DNA of 64,000 nucleotides from Utricularia gibba (taxonomy: Eukaryota; Streptophyta; Magnoliopsida; Lamiales; Lentibulariaceae): NCBI GenBank assembly GCA_002189035.1, contig NEEC01000019.1:1116001-1180000 (forward strand), read 5' to 3'. The translations under genes were made by a program, and so were the position numbers. This document shows positions 1-12,431 of the stretch, piece by piece. Each line of letters begins with the position of its first letter. Position 1 is the stretch's first letter. The notes under the pieces were generated by a model. That model worked only from the letters and a program-made list of their open reading frames with translations, ran no database searches and was not told where the DNA came from.

Positions 1-203
1 ATTCCTTATTTAAACACATCTCCTCTTCTTCTACTGTAATCAAGGTGGCATATTGTCATACACCATTGGCCTCACATTTTAACATGTTGATGTTTTTTTA
101 AAAAAAAATTGAAGGACAAGAAAGTAAAATTAAATATAATTTCTATTTTGTTTTGTGTTCAACTTTTTATCTCTTCGGTCGTAGTGGACTGATGTTTTGA
201 GCG
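1..203. other. Upstream region and 5' UTR of the HDA8-like gene
   Basis: AT-rich leader in front of the first gene. A poly-A tract lies near 99-109. I see no clear TATA box at a convincing distance, and the true transcription start may lie outside the window. Confidence 0.5.
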
Positions 204-1716
204 ATGGCGGAATCGTTGACGACGACGTCAAAGCCTACTACGGCGGAGGATAACCGCATTCACGTGTTCTGGCACGATGGGATGCTGAATCACGATACGG
301 GTAGGGGAGTATTTGATACGGGTATCGATCCGGGTTTTCTCGACGTGCTCGAGAATCACCCAGAGAATTCGGATAGGATCAGGAACATGGTCTCGATTCT
401 GAAAAGGGGACCGATTTCGCCGTTTGTTTGCTGGCACCGTGGGAGGCCTGCTTTGATTTCCGAATTGCTGTACTTTCACACCCAAGGTGAGTCTTTTTTT
501 CGGAGTTTTTACAGTTGTTGACTGTGGCGAATGCGAATTTTGGGCGATTTCGTTGTATTGGCGAATATAATTTGGACACTAGCAGTGAATTCAAAAAGTC
601 AGCAGCTTTGTTCGGATTTTTTGTTTGTTGCACCTATTCTGCTGTTTGGATTGGTGATCTTCTGCTGTCTACCTCGTTGATGCATCCACCACTTTTACCA
701 TGATTACTCCTGCTACTGAATTAGTTGAAATCTGTGATGCAAGCATACGTTGAGGAGCTACAGAATGCGGACGAATCCGGCCCCAAAACCATCTGTGCAG
801 GGACTTTCTTGAACCGGGGATCATTGGATGCTGCAGTTCTCGCAGCCGGAACCTCTTTATCAGCAATGCAGTACATTCTCGATGGATATGCCAAAATCGC
901 GTATGCCTTGGTGCGTCCCCAGGCCATCACGCACAGCCAACTCAAGCAGATGGCTACTGTTTCTTCAACAATGCAGGTATTGCAGTGGAACTAGCTCTCA
1001 GGTCTGGAATCAGCAGGGTAGTTGTCATCGACATTGATGTCCATTATGGAAATGGAACTGCTGAAGGCTTTTATCGTACTGATAACGTCCTCACAATATC
1101 ACTTCACATGAACCATGGATCATGGGGACCCTCCCACCCACAAACCGGAAGTGTCGAGGAGCTCGGCGACAACACTGGTTTTGGGTATAACTTGAATATA
1201 CCATTGCCCAATGGAACAGGAGACAGGGGCTATGCTCATGCGATGAATGAAATATCCCTCCCTGCTGTCAACAAGTTTAAACCGGAGATGATCGTTCTTG
1301 TGGTTGGCCAAGATTCCAGTGCTGTAAGTTAAACGTTCCATTTGCAGGATCAGAATCAGAAAACCATCATATTACATGGTATTTGAACTCACCAGTTTGT
1401 TATCCTCCGTGTTTTTCAGTTTGATCCAAACGGAAGACAGTGCCTGACGATGGAAGGCTACCGGAGAATCGGCCAGGTGGTTCGCGAAATGGCGAACGCC
1501 CACAGCGACGGACGTATTCTGATGGTGCAGGAAGGAGGATACCATGTTACATATTCAGCTTATTGTCTACACGCTCTGCTGGAAGGTTTGCTTGCTGTGC
1601 CTACTCCTCTTCTCCCCGATCCCATCGCCTATTACCCTGAAAATGAAAGCTTTGCCATCTCCGCCATAGCCTCTATCAAGAAGTATTTACAGGAGTCGTC
1701 ACCCCTTTTCCGGTGA
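204..1716 (+). CDS. HDA8: HDA8-like class II histone deacetylase (one apparent frameshift)
   Basis: Zinc-dependent lysine deacetylase resembling Arabidopsis HDA8. Exons read as 204-486, 744-1323 and 1420-1716, with GT-AG introns and consistent phase. The start is the first ATG, and it gives the family-typical opening in which a short variable leader is followed by the FWHDGML block. The metal-binding motif DIDVHYGNGTAEGF and the motif QEGGYH are intact. Within exon 2 the frame shifts by one base at the CCCC run at 917-920, exactly in the catalytic RPPGHH motif; a fifth C would reopen the frame and give about 386 residues, the family length. Because everything downstream is well conserved in the shifted frame, I favour a base-calling error over a decayed gene. 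Arabidopsis HDA8 has about 377 residues. Nothing in the flanks indicates specific regulation. Confidence 0.9.
917..920 (+). other. Apparent 1-base deletion in C run (HDA8-like gene)
   Basis: Four C bases stand where the codons for R-P-P-G need five. Upstream coding is in one frame and downstream coding in the next, with conserved HDAC residues on both sides. It is probably a homopolymer undercall. Confidence 0.8.
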
Positions 1717-1793
1717 CTTCATGGCTCTTTTTGTTGAATTACTGCATTTTAATTCCAAATATTCAAAATATTTTCATATCTTAGTATAATTAA

Positions 1794-1818
1794 ATATATA
1801 TATATATATATATATATT
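1794..1818. repeat. (TA)n microsatellite
   Basis: An uninterrupted AT dinucleotide run of about 25 bases just past the 3' end of the HDA8-like gene. Confidence 0.95.
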
Positions 1819-2227
1819 ATTTTAAATTTATAATCTTATCCAGTGATAAAAAAAACATAAAATTAAGACCCACCAATCACCATCAAGATACTCAAAGTCA
1901 ATCTTTCTGTGTCTGATTGAACCATTGAGAAGCATCCAAATATTGTTACTTTCATTTTTAATAATAAGATAATGATCATACCATTGAGTGTTGATCTGAT
2001 TACTATTTTCTAACATGTTGATATTTTAAATTTATTTATATGATTATATTCATTGGTTTTTAAGCTCTAAAAAAAGAGAATAATTAATTTGAAATATGAG
2101 AAAAAATCTTTATGAAATTCGTAAAGCATTCTCACAACAATTTTACTAAATTATTTAACATGTCGTGATTCATGGTTTTTTTTAATGTTAAATTCGAAAT
2201 CCAAATATAAATTTCAAAGCTTTAAAT

Positions 2228-2252
2228 TATATATATATATATATATATATAT
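2228..2252. repeat. (TA)n microsatellite
   Basis: A second uninterrupted AT dinucleotide run of about 25 bases. Confidence 0.95.
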
Positions 2253-3400
2253 TATGATCTATATTATTATTATATGATATTATACGTTTATTCAATTTTC
2301 ATGATTTTACATTTTTTTCTTTTAAAAAAAATCATACAAAATTAAGAGGTTCCTTTTTTTTAAACACATATAATCTATCCATCCATATCAATATGATATA
2401 CCATCATTGGGGTTCTAATATATATATACTAGATGATTTGACAAAAAACCTCAAGTAGTTTGACTATATGGCCTCTTGAACCTTAGTCCATTTTATTTGA
2501 AACAATTTATATTTATAAAAAAATATTTTTTTATCAAATACAAGTAATTTATATTATAAAAAATACAAATTTATTAACATTTCTTATTTTAAAGAAGCTA
2601 CAAAAACCATACTTCTTTTTAAATATAAAGATATCTTAAAAAATAATTTTTGAAAAATAGAATCTTAAATTTAATATTTAATTAAATTTAAGTAAGACAT
2701 CCAAGTCATGAGACCACAAAACAATTTAGGTAGGCGGTGTCTTAATCATGGCCCATAATTAAATGAAATGACGTGTCAATCAAATTGGGAAAAAAAGAGA
2801 AATAATTTGACTGCGTGTTATATATTATGATCCAATACTATAGAAATTTAATGGTAACATATTGTAGTCACGTGAAGGTGTCTATAATGACCCGAGAGGG
2901 AAGGGAACTAGAAGTCAGAGGTAATAAAAACATTATATCAAGGAACATGAATTCGGTAATAAAGTCTTGTGTCATCACATTGATTAATTATGTGCTATTT
3001 AAGTATGGGGGAAGATTAGGTTAAATAAATGACCAATTGGCTTCCTAATCTGCATTATTGAGGGTGGCGTGGGCGTCTTATTTATAATTGTGGGGTTAGT
3101 TGGTGCACCTTCACATCAACCTTAATAAGGCTCATACTAAATCATTATAAAATAATTAAATGGTGACAAATCCTAGTTTTAGTACTTTTCAAATTTAACT
3201 AAAAATAACAATTTTTAGTGTATTGGAGAAGTTCCGAATAATTTAGAAATCTGATCAGCATGTGTGATGTGTGTGTGAAATGATTCAGAAATTTTACTAT
3301 TTTTAGTAGATTGTGGAATTATTCTATTTTCATAATTTTTTAAAATTCGTGTTTCATAGTTGATATAAGCATGGATATACCATATACTAATATACATAAT

Positions 3401-3557
3401 ATGTGTTTAGTAATTAGTATAAATTTATCTCGATACATTTTTTTTCTTTTATTATAATTATACATTTCTCTCATATATCATAATTTTTTAAATTTATCAT
3501 GGTATCATGAATAAATTATATCAAGATAATATATACCGATATAGTTACTAAACACAT
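3401..3557. mobile_element. MITE candidate (about 157 bp)
   Basis: The left end (3401-3417) reads ATGTGTTTAGTAATTAG. The right end (3541-3557) is its near-perfect reverse complement, ATAGTTACTAAACACAT. The interior is AT-rich with no coding potential. The size and GTGTTTAG-type termini suit a non-autonomous DNA transposon. I could not define a target-site duplication, so the family is unknown. Confidence 0.55.
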
Positions 3558-4333
3558 CTAAATTGATCTATTTTAAATAAATCTATTAAATATAATCTCA
3601 TTTTAAACATACATATCTTAAAACTTACTCAAATTTAAATAATTTTTAACATATCATTAATTTAACTATTTAAGGGAACATTTGTTACCTTATGTTATAG
3701 AGTCACCATATTTAATTTGTTTATTGGGGCTATAAAAAAAGGTGGATGCTCCGAGAAAAGCTGGGGATGCGTGGCTAGCTTTTTTCTTCCTTGGTGGTTG
3801 CCCGAAGAGTGCAGTAGTTTGTGTGTAGTCAAAAAAACACAAAGGGGGAAAAGGTGGGGATAACGACAAGAGATTTGAAAGATTCTTAGTTTGTCTTATG
3901 GTTAGAACATCAGTCTTGGGGGAAAAAGTAAATTCCCTTAACAGTGACAATCGACATGACCATGAAAGATTCTCAATTTTGCTTTCGACAGCTTAAAAAT
4001 GTGTGAAATTTTGATGGGGTGGTAAGAAGATGTAATTGGGTTGGAAGCCAAGTGTATAGTAGTTGGGTTTCGTATCATAGGCAGGGAACGTCTGTCGGCA
4101 GGGAGAGATCCACCCATTGGGAAAAATGCAGAAGCTTCCCGGGGAAACAACAAAAAAGTTTAAAGGGGACAGTTGTGAGAAAATTGCACTTTCTGTCAAA
4201 CCTAAACAGTAGCAAGGTCACTTATTTTTGCCCCATTTTTCTCCTTGTTCTCTTCATTGCTCATCTTCTTCTGGATTTTTGCTGGGTTGTCCATGAAGTA
4301 CAGAAAAGGATGGGTTTCTGGTCTTGAGAGTTG

Positions 4334-7290
4334 ATGTTCATGGGATTTGATGACTGTAAATCGATGTACATTGTCGGTGGGCTCTGGTGTTTATGGCTTT
4401 TTGTATGTGTTCATGGGTATACAGACGCGAATGATTTCAAGATTCTGAGCGATTTCAGAGATAATCTGGAGAACCCCGAGGTGTTGAAATGGCCGAAAAA
4501 TGGGTATGGTGATGGTGATCCTTGTGGCCCTCCTTCATGGCCACATGTTTTTTGCTCTAATGGAAGAGTGACCCAGATTCAAGTTCAGGGTCTTGGATTG
4601 AGAGGTCCATTGCCCCAGAACCTGAATCAGTTGAATAAGCTTGAAAATGTTGGTTTTCAGAGGAACAACTTCAATGGAAAGTTGCCGACATTCAATGGTT
4701 TGTCAAATCTTAAGTTTGCGTTCTTGGATTTTAATGACTTTGACACAATACCTGGTGATTTCTTTGTTGGATTGAGTAGTATTCTTGTTCTTGCTCTTGA
4801 TGCTAATCCCTTGAATCGCACATCCGGATGGAGGATTCCTGATGATGTTTCCGAGTCTTCCCTGTTAGTGAATTTCTCTTGTTCCAGCTGTAATATCGTC
4901 GGCTCTGTGCCTGATTTTTTTGGGAAGCTCCCATCGCTCTCTACATTGGCATTGTCCTACAACAGGTTGTCTGGTCCTATTCCATCCACTTTTCGCAACT
5001 CGATGTTGCAAGTATTGTGGTTGAATAACCAAGAGGGAGATGGAATGACAGGTTCTCTTGATGTGATCTCCACTATGACAGAGCTAACACAAGTTTGGAT
5101 CCATGGAAACCATTTCGTCGGTGAGATTCCAGAGGATATCGATAGACTGCATTACTTACAGGAACTGAACGTTAATGAGAATCATCTTGTTGGTCTGATA
5201 CCCCAGAGCTTAGCTGGTATGAATCTTCAAGTGTTGGATCTGAGTAACAATATGTTCATGGGAGGAATACCTTTGTTCAAGGCTGCAAATGTTTCCTTTT
5301 CGTCGAATTCCTTCTGTTTATCGAAACCCGGCGAGCAATGTGCTCCTCAAGTTACAGCCCTTTTGGATTTTCTACGTGAGTTGAACTATCCTGAGCGGCT
5401 TGCTTCACAGTGGACCGGAAATGATCCTTGTGGAGGACACTGGCTGGGGATCACTTGCAACACCAGGGATGAGGTTTCAGTGATAAATCTGCAAAAATTT
5501 GAACTGAATGGAACTTTAAGCGCTTCCCTTGTCAACTTATCTTCACTTGTTGAAGTTCATTTGGAAGGAAACAACCTCAGTGGAAGAATCCCGGCGGAGA
5601 TAATGGAGATTCGATCCCTGAGAGTGTTGAAGTTATCTGACAACAATTTTGAGCCTCCACTTCCAAGATTCAGAGATTCTGTTCTTGTATCAGTAGATGG
5701 TAATCCAAGGCTTGAAGATCAAGGGCCGGAGAAATCCCCGCCGCAACCGGCCTCTCCGTCTCTACCACCTCAGGCGGCTCCGAGGTCCCCCTCATTCAGT
5801 GGATCTCGCCCCAGTCAGGACCATTCAGCCAAAAACTCAAGCACAACAATGTTGCCAAGCGTCGTGAATGAGAGATCAAAGCAGCCAAGTTCCCTTGTTT
5901 TAGTCATAGCTTCTTCCATTGCTGGTTCATCTGTTATCGTAGTTCTGTCTGTTGGTTACTGCATTAGCGGAAAACAGAAGAATTCTGGTGCAGATCTTGT
6001 TGGTGGCTCCAAAGATGTAGACTCCAGAACGCTGAAAATTGCCATGGCTGGTGGCTCTAGAGCTGGCAGTGCCACTGAGAGCATAAGCTTTAGAAGCTTG
6101 GAGAAGAATCAAAATTTCGAGTCAGGGAGTCCCTTCATTTCTCTTCAGATCCTACGCAGCGTGACTAGCAACTTTGCGCAAGAAAACGAGCTCGGTCGCG
6201 GAGGGTTCGGAGTAGTTTACAAAGGCCAGCTCGAAGATGGAACCAAGATTGCAGTCAAGAGAATGGTGGTTGGAGCCATAAGCAACAAGGCACTAGATGA
6301 GTTTCGATCAGAAATCAATGTGCTTTCAAGGGTTCGCCATCGAAACCTTGTCTCCCTCCTCGGCTACTCAGTGGAAGGAAATGAGAGGCTTCTGGTTTAT
6401 GAATACATGTCTCAAGGTGCCCTCAGTCATCATCTCTTCCGCTGGAAAAGTCTTGGTTTGGCACCATTGCCATGGTCCAAAAGGCTTCACATTGCTCTTG
6501 ATGTTGCTAGAGGAGTTGAATATCTTCATACCTTGGCTCACCAGAGCTTCATACACAGAGATCTCAAGTCTGCAAATATCCTTCTTGATGGCGATTTTCG
6601 AGCCAAAGTTTCTGACTTTGGATTAGTGAAGCTGGCTGCAGATTCTGATAGATCCTTTGCAACCCGTCTCGCCGGAACATTTGGATACCTTGCGCCGGAA
6701 TACGCTGGTACGAACCGACCATCTTCCCTTTCACTCCATGACCATCATAGCTGTTTAATGGAAGTCCTGCTCTTCTTTTTTCAGTCACAGGAAAAATCAC
6801 CACGAAAGTTGATGTGTTCAGCTTCGGTGTGATCCTGATCGAACTCGTGACCGGCTTAGTCGCATTAGACGAGCAACGTTCGGAGGAAATCCGGTACCTG
6901 GTAGAGTGGTTTTGGCAGGTAAAATCCAACCTTTCCTCCTTCATTGCATCCATAGACCCTGCTCTGGACGCAGATGAGCAGAAACGTGAAACCATATTCG
7001 CTGTCGCCGAGTTGGCGGGCTACTGCACAGCAAGGGATCCCAACCACCGCCCCGAGATGGGGCATGTTGTCAACATTCTTGGAAGCTTGGTGGAGAAATG
7101 GAAGCCAGTGGAGGAGACAGACGAAGACTCCTGGCTCGACATGAGCTTGCCGCTCTCACAGATGCTCAAGGGGTGGCAAGAAGAAAGGAACACACAGGAT
7201 CTGAGCTACCATTCAGAGGACACCAGAGGAAGCATCCCTTCAAAACCATCAGGCTTTGCTGATTCCTTCACCTCAACTGATGCACGGTGA
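4334..7290 (+). CDS. TMK: TMK-type leucine-rich-repeat receptor-like kinase
   Basis: Plasma-membrane receptor-like kinase of the TRANSMEMBRANE KINASE family, which is linked in Arabidopsis to auxin signalling and growth. Exons are 4334-6707 and 6785-7290, 959 residues in total, close to TMK1 (942). A signal peptide (about 1-28) precedes an LRR ectodomain split by a cysteine-paired non-LRR island (second WTGNDPCGG block near residue 360). This split ectodomain is the TMK hallmark. A proline-rich stretch leads to the membrane segment at about 520-545. The kinase has GRGGFGVVYKG (about 620), HRDLKSANILL (about 740, RD type) and DFG (about 761). The single intron splits APEYA-VTGK in the activation segment. 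Translation starts at ATG 4334 or the next in-frame ATG at 4340. All catalytic motifs are intact. Which TMK paralogue it is needs a tree. Confidence 0.93.
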
Positions 7291-8617
7291 AGAGCAAGCA
7301 AAGCATGATCGGATTGGATCGGCTCGACATTCGCCAAATAAAATGCTATCGCGGTCACCGAAGAATTACAACAAGCTCAAAATGAGGTGATCAAGCAGCT
7401 AGTTTGATGTTGTAGATACACAGCAGAGTTGCATCAACGTTTCTGTCTCTGCTTGTTTGGTTCCAGTGTAGGAATACGCACCTTCTCCCCCTGTGTCTTG
7501 TTGTTCCCTTTATATTGTACCTATCAGCCATCATACGGAAGTCGGGTTTATATGGTAAAAGCGTTTTTAATTTCTGAACTCACGACTTAATATCAATTGG
7601 TTAGTATGTTTTGATATAATGTAATTGAGTATGTATATATTAAATTATACATAATATTTATTATTCGAAAATAAAAATTTAATATTTAATTGGTATAAAT
7701 ATACTTAACTCTCCTACTTTTTATTCTATTTATGGATATTATTTATATTTTCAAAAAATAAATATATAAATGATACAATCATACAATATTGTTATATATA
7801 CTAATTAATTAAATAGTAATTTATGTGTAAATTTAGATATAAATTTTATATATTATATTATTAAAACACCCTTTAATAGTAATGAGTAGGTTCATAAAAA
7901 TGAGACTTCTTCTCTTTTTATAAATATATTTATAAAAAAAATTAATAAATGATTTAGATGATAAATATTAATATGTATATTAAATATTTATGAGAAAATG
8001 AAACCGAGATTTATATTAAAAAATTATTAAAAAATACTTTCTAATAAAGAAATACTGAGAATCTAATTATTCTTTTATATAAATAAAATACTTTTCATCC
8101 TATTTACTATTAATTAACCAAACATATCTTATTCCCTCGTTTATCTCTATTAAGGTAAAATGTACCTTCAATTGGGCTGGGCTATGGAGCTTGGTGGGCT
8201 TTTATTTGGGCTTTCTTATTTGGCCTCGTGCCATCTGATCTGCATGTTGGAGTCGTGGGTTGAAGATTCCATTCTTCGCCAGAGATTCAATCTCCATTGT
8301 CTTCTTCTCGGTCTTCCTGCACCTTTTGCTTGTCTTCTCTGAAGGCTCTTTTCCCTTTATTTGGAAAAGAATATATTTTTTTAAAAAAAGGGAAAATAAT
8401 GAAAAATAAATGACAATAAATAAATACGCATGGAATGGATCAACGTGCTAAAAATGCGACAGTTAGTTTCAGTTATGAGTTAAAAGTGCTGCAATTACTA
8501 TAAAGAGAATAACGTCGAAGTTCAAAAATAACTTAACTTGGTGTTCAAGTTTGTGCTGTTTATAAGGGACAGAACATGGAGGAGAAGGCTGGATAAGGAA
8601 CCCCAACTCTGAGCTGA
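7291..8617. other. Intergenic, AT-rich
   Basis: The 3' UTR of the receptor kinase gives way to low-complexity AT-rich DNA. One open frame at 8160-8342 (+) lies in a more balanced patch, but it shows no recognisable domain and I do not call it a gene. The last 60 bases are the probable 5' UTR of the next gene. Confidence 0.6.
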
Positions 8618-9310
8618 ATGTCGGCCAAGGACTGCGACGAGGACTCCAACTCCGGCGGCGGGAAGAAGCTCCTCCGCCGCGTCGCTTCCATATTTTTGGG
8701 AATCATGGGGTTGGCCACCTTCCTCATCATCCTCATCTTTGTCGTCCTCCGCCCCACAAAGCCCCACTTCTCCCTCCAAGACGCCACCGTCTTCGGATTC
8801 AACCTCTCCGCCGGCAACTTGCTGACCTCCACTTTCCAGGTGACGCTGTCATCCCGGAACCCTAACAGCCACGTCGGGATCTACTACGATCGCTTGGACG
8901 TCGTCGCCACGTACCACAGCCAGCAGATCACATTGCCTGCGCACCTCTCCACAGGGTAACGCCACAGTCCTTTCTTGAGAGTATGATAATGGAACTATGG
9001 GACGGTTTTTCTATTTGCCAAAAGGTACCAGGGGCACAAGGACACGACGGTGTGGTCGCCGTTTCTGTACGGCTCGGCGTTGCCGGTGGCGCCGTATCTG
9101 GCGGTGTCGCTGGCTCAGGAAGAGGCTTCGAGCACGGTGCAGGTGAACGTGAGGGTCGACGGCAGAATCAGGTGGAAGGTGGGGACGTTGATCACCGGAA
9201 AATACCACTTGTACGTGAACTGCCCGGCGTATCTTAGCATCACCAACAGAAGTAGCGCCGCCGCGGGAGGGAAGTACCAGCTCCTCATGGACTGTATCGT
9301 CGATATGTAA
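8618..9310 (+). CDS. NDR1/HIN1-like (NHL, LEA_2 domain) membrane protein
   Basis: Two exons, 8618-8955 and 9025-9310, give 207 residues, a normal length for the NHL family. A short basic cytosolic N-terminus ending in KKLLRR precedes one strongly hydrophobic segment at about 22-44, then the LEA_2 fold. The NHL signature NPN followed by YY is present as SRNPNSHVGIYYDRL, and the later WSPFLYG and YHLYVNCP motifs also match. Such proteins sit in the plasma membrane as type II proteins and many are induced by pathogens or hormones; the role of this one is not known. The donor is chosen as ACAGG/GTAACG because it restores the frame with the acceptor at 9024. A second, unrelated-looking NHL gene lies near 53 kb. 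Confidence 0.88.
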
Positions 9311-10249
9311 CCCTACGCTGCTTCTCTAAAGCACACTATCATCACATGTACAAATTGTGTCTCGCATTTTAAATCCAATTTAATGTAAATTATATCCTAA
9401 AATACAAATTAAAAAGTGTTTTGGAAATTTTTTTAAATCTATTTTTTACTTTTGGAAAAGTAAAAAATTAAAGTAGCAATGGAATTGAAAATATTTTAGA
9501 AAAATATTTTTCAAAAATATGTTGAATTAAAAATAGAATTGAAAAGTCAAAATTAATCTACTTTTTATTTTAACTTCTATTTAATATTACCTCAGAAAAA
9601 TAAAATAAATTATGTTTTATACACAAACTATTTCCATTTTTTAAAGATTATTTTTGGTGTTGTCTCAATATAATTATTTATATCAACGAGTGTCGAAATA
9701 CTTTTGATCATTTAATATTAATCTGTAATTTATTATATATTTGAAAATTTTATAAGGTAATCTGATTTTTGTCACTTAATCACGATTATCATTTTTTTGT
9801 TATTATTTGGATCATTAGTTGATCCGGTTTTCATTATTTAATCCCAATGCATCTATTTGTTTTTTAATTAAAACTCATACAAATACAAAATCTATCATAG
9901 ACACCCAAGTTGAAATTAGGGATCCATCTTGACTATCAAAGTACATAATAAATGTAGATCAAAATTAGATTCAATTAATCATTATTGATTTTTTTTATTT
10001 ATTTGAATATTTCATTTTAATTTTTGGATGTGAAATTATATGTTCTAATAAAAACAACAAATGTTTGAATACTTTAATTATAAGATATCTCACTTATTGG
10101 AATTGGAAGTAATCTCAAATTACGAATCAGCAGCAGCACATTCAAACAACGCTTTTTCTTTTAATCCAAATTCTTTTTTATTGTCTTTTTTTTTCATGCA
10201 GGCACCGAGCTGCGATCTCTTCCACTCCAAAGACGGAAGCCGGCGTTCT
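9311..10249. other. Intergenic between convergent genes
   Basis: AT-rich spacer between the 3' ends of the NHL gene (+) and the first NDA gene (-). It must hold both polyadenylation regions. I see no further gene. Confidence 0.6.
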
Positions 10250-12431
10250 CTATATCCTGCTGATATCCCTGCCGAAGACCATGGTGGTGAACCAGTTTAT
10301 AGCGACGTAGAACCTGTTTCTCCAGCTGATCACACGTGTGAGATAAGCAGATCGCCATATGAACCAGCTCAGGAACCCCGCCAATGAGATCCCACTCGCA
10401 TCCTGTTGTTTCCCAGTTCAATTTCAAGCACAATGGGAGCATCCATCATTCACACGCAGACAGGCATATATCTGAAGTAGGGTACCTTGTTCTGCCTGAG
10501 GTCTATCAGGGCCCTGTACCTTCCCAGGGTGGCCATGCTCCCCAGGTGCTTGTACACGAAGGGCTCTCCGAAATCCGCCTTCTTCATCGTGCTGGCGCGG
10601 CCGCCGCCCTCCTTTCCGATCCGATTCAGTAGGGTGGCTAAGTACTTCCCTTGCCGTTCCGCCACCTGAAAATGAAAAAGATTACTCTCCTGATCAGTAC
10701 GCTTTTGCGCCGTCGTTCTAACCGGAAACGTGAGCATGCTTCACCTGAGCCAGGGCGGGAAGCACCGGCTTCCCGGTGCTTTCCAGGAAGCCGCTGCAAT
10801 CGCCGATCGCGAAAACGTCTTGCACCGAGGGCACCTGTAGCCACTCGTTTACACCAATCCTGCACATAAATATACGTAGATGATAAATATTCATATTTTT
10901 CAATAAATTTATTTATCAAATATAATTTGTTTTTTTATTTAAATATAAATAATTGAATTAATAAAACCATTGAACCCCACTATAATTATAAAATTCAATT
11001 AATTTTATTTTTAATTTCTAATGTGATATTAAAATAAAATTTCAAAAATAGTTACCGTCCTCCGGGAGATTTGGGGACTTCCAGGGCGGTAACGAATGGC
11101 GAGGGGCCGACTCCGGTGGACCAGACCAGAATTCCGTACGGGATTTCGGTGTCATCCTTGAGAACTATTTTTTCAGGTTGAACGTCCTTAACTACGCCAC
11201 GAACAAAACGCACCCCTGACTGAAAACGCATATTCACAACACAGTAAGTACTGATCTCGCATCGGAATTGAAGATAAAGAACTTGTGAGATCAAGCAGAA
11301 GAGATGATTCCCCCACCTTGGTCAAGTGGTTGATTGCGTACTCTCTAAGCCGATCACTGAAGGGACCCAGAATCTTGTTGGCCTGCGTGTTGAAGGATGC
11401 ATGAGTGCAGAAACATGAAACCTGCGTATGAATGTTGATAAGGAGGAACATACGAACCTCAATGAGTGTAACTTGGATGTAGTCCTTCACGTGGGCGTAC
11501 TTTTCATGAACTTCTTTCCTTATAAAGTCACTGAGCTCGCCGCTGAATTCGACGCCCGTCGGCCCACCCCCGACTACGACGCAGTGCAGCAACCGACGCT
11601 TCTCGTCGTCGGAGATCCCTGTTCGCAGCCGGGTTCAGAGACCAAAGGTCGACACAGAAATGACTGCTATTGACGAGGCGTGGATTTCATGTACCTGGCA
11701 CATCCGATAGCATGAGATTCAGCAGCAGCTTTCTCCTGATTTCTTGTGCATGGTGTACTTCACGGAGAAAGGTCGCGTGCTCCGTGGCACCCTTAATACC
11801 GAATGTCATAGGCTGAGCGCCGGAGGCGATCACAAGCTTGTCATATGCAACTTTAAAATTGTGGGAATCTAGAGCCTCTGTTCCTTCAGCAACTGTCTCG
11901 CAGAGCACCTGGGTTGGAATCCATCAGTTCAAAGAGAAAGTTAGTTTTTGAATAGAAAAACATGGGTTAGAGAAGAGAAAACTCATCCAAAACCTGGTGG
12001 TTCTCAAAGTCGACACCAGTACAGTTGGCGAGAAAAAAATAAGAACCGGGATCACGAGAAATCGCCGGCTGGATCTGTCCGATAGGCTCCGCCACCGATC
12101 GAAATTCGAGAGTGCCGACGCAGGTCGACGTCAGAAGCGGTGTAAACACCATGTGATTTCTCGGCGAGATGGACACGACATCGTAAATATTGGTGTCAAT
12201 ATCCTTGATCAGCTTGCAGCCACCCCAGCCGGAGCCGAGAACCACCACCCGAGGTTTCTCCCCCGGCTTCGTCGGCGGTAGCCTAGAAACATAGTCGCCA
12301 GAAACGGAGGCGAAACCCCGGAAACATCTGTCCACTGAACCGGTTTTTCCCCACTGCCCCTGCTTAGCAGCGGCGGCGCAGAAATAGGAAAAGCTCTTAA
12401 GAAATGGAGCTGATTTCTGCAGGTGGACCAT
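10250..12431 (-). CDS. NDA: Internal alternative NADH dehydrogenase (NDA type), tandem copy 1
   Basis: Rotenone-insensitive type II NADH:ubiquinone oxidoreductase of the inner mitochondrial membrane. It passes electrons from matrix NADH to ubiquinone without pumping protons. Exons in transcript order: 12431-11994, 11908-11695, 11618-11458, 11382-11317, 11219-11056, 10859-10745, 10665-10486, 10402-10250, giving 496 residues (Arabidopsis NDA1 about 510). A basic, Ser/Ala-rich leader of about 45 residues suits mitochondrial import. The first dinucleotide fold has GSGWGG at 66-71. The second has GGGPTG near 234 followed by VTLIE, where the acidic residue at the end of the second strand predicts NADH rather than NADPH preference. 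The C-terminus ends GRDISRI, as in the family. There is no EF-hand, which argues against the NDB class. It is intact and its exon lengths match copy 2. Confidence 0.92.

Larger units (their letters stand above)
1717..4333. other. Intergenic, AT-rich, with simple repeats and a MITE candidate
   Basis: Low-complexity AT-rich DNA between the HDA8-like and TMK-like genes. It holds two (TA)n microsatellites and one short inverted-repeat element, listed separately. The short open frames here look random. The last roughly 150 bases are probably the 5' UTR of the receptor kinase. No other gene is seen. Confidence 0.6.

Noticed and set aside
4019-4327. 102-residue open frame just before the TMK-like gene, as an upstream gene
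   Set aside because: It sits in the expected leader of the receptor kinase, has no domain and low coding character. It could at most be an upstream ORF.
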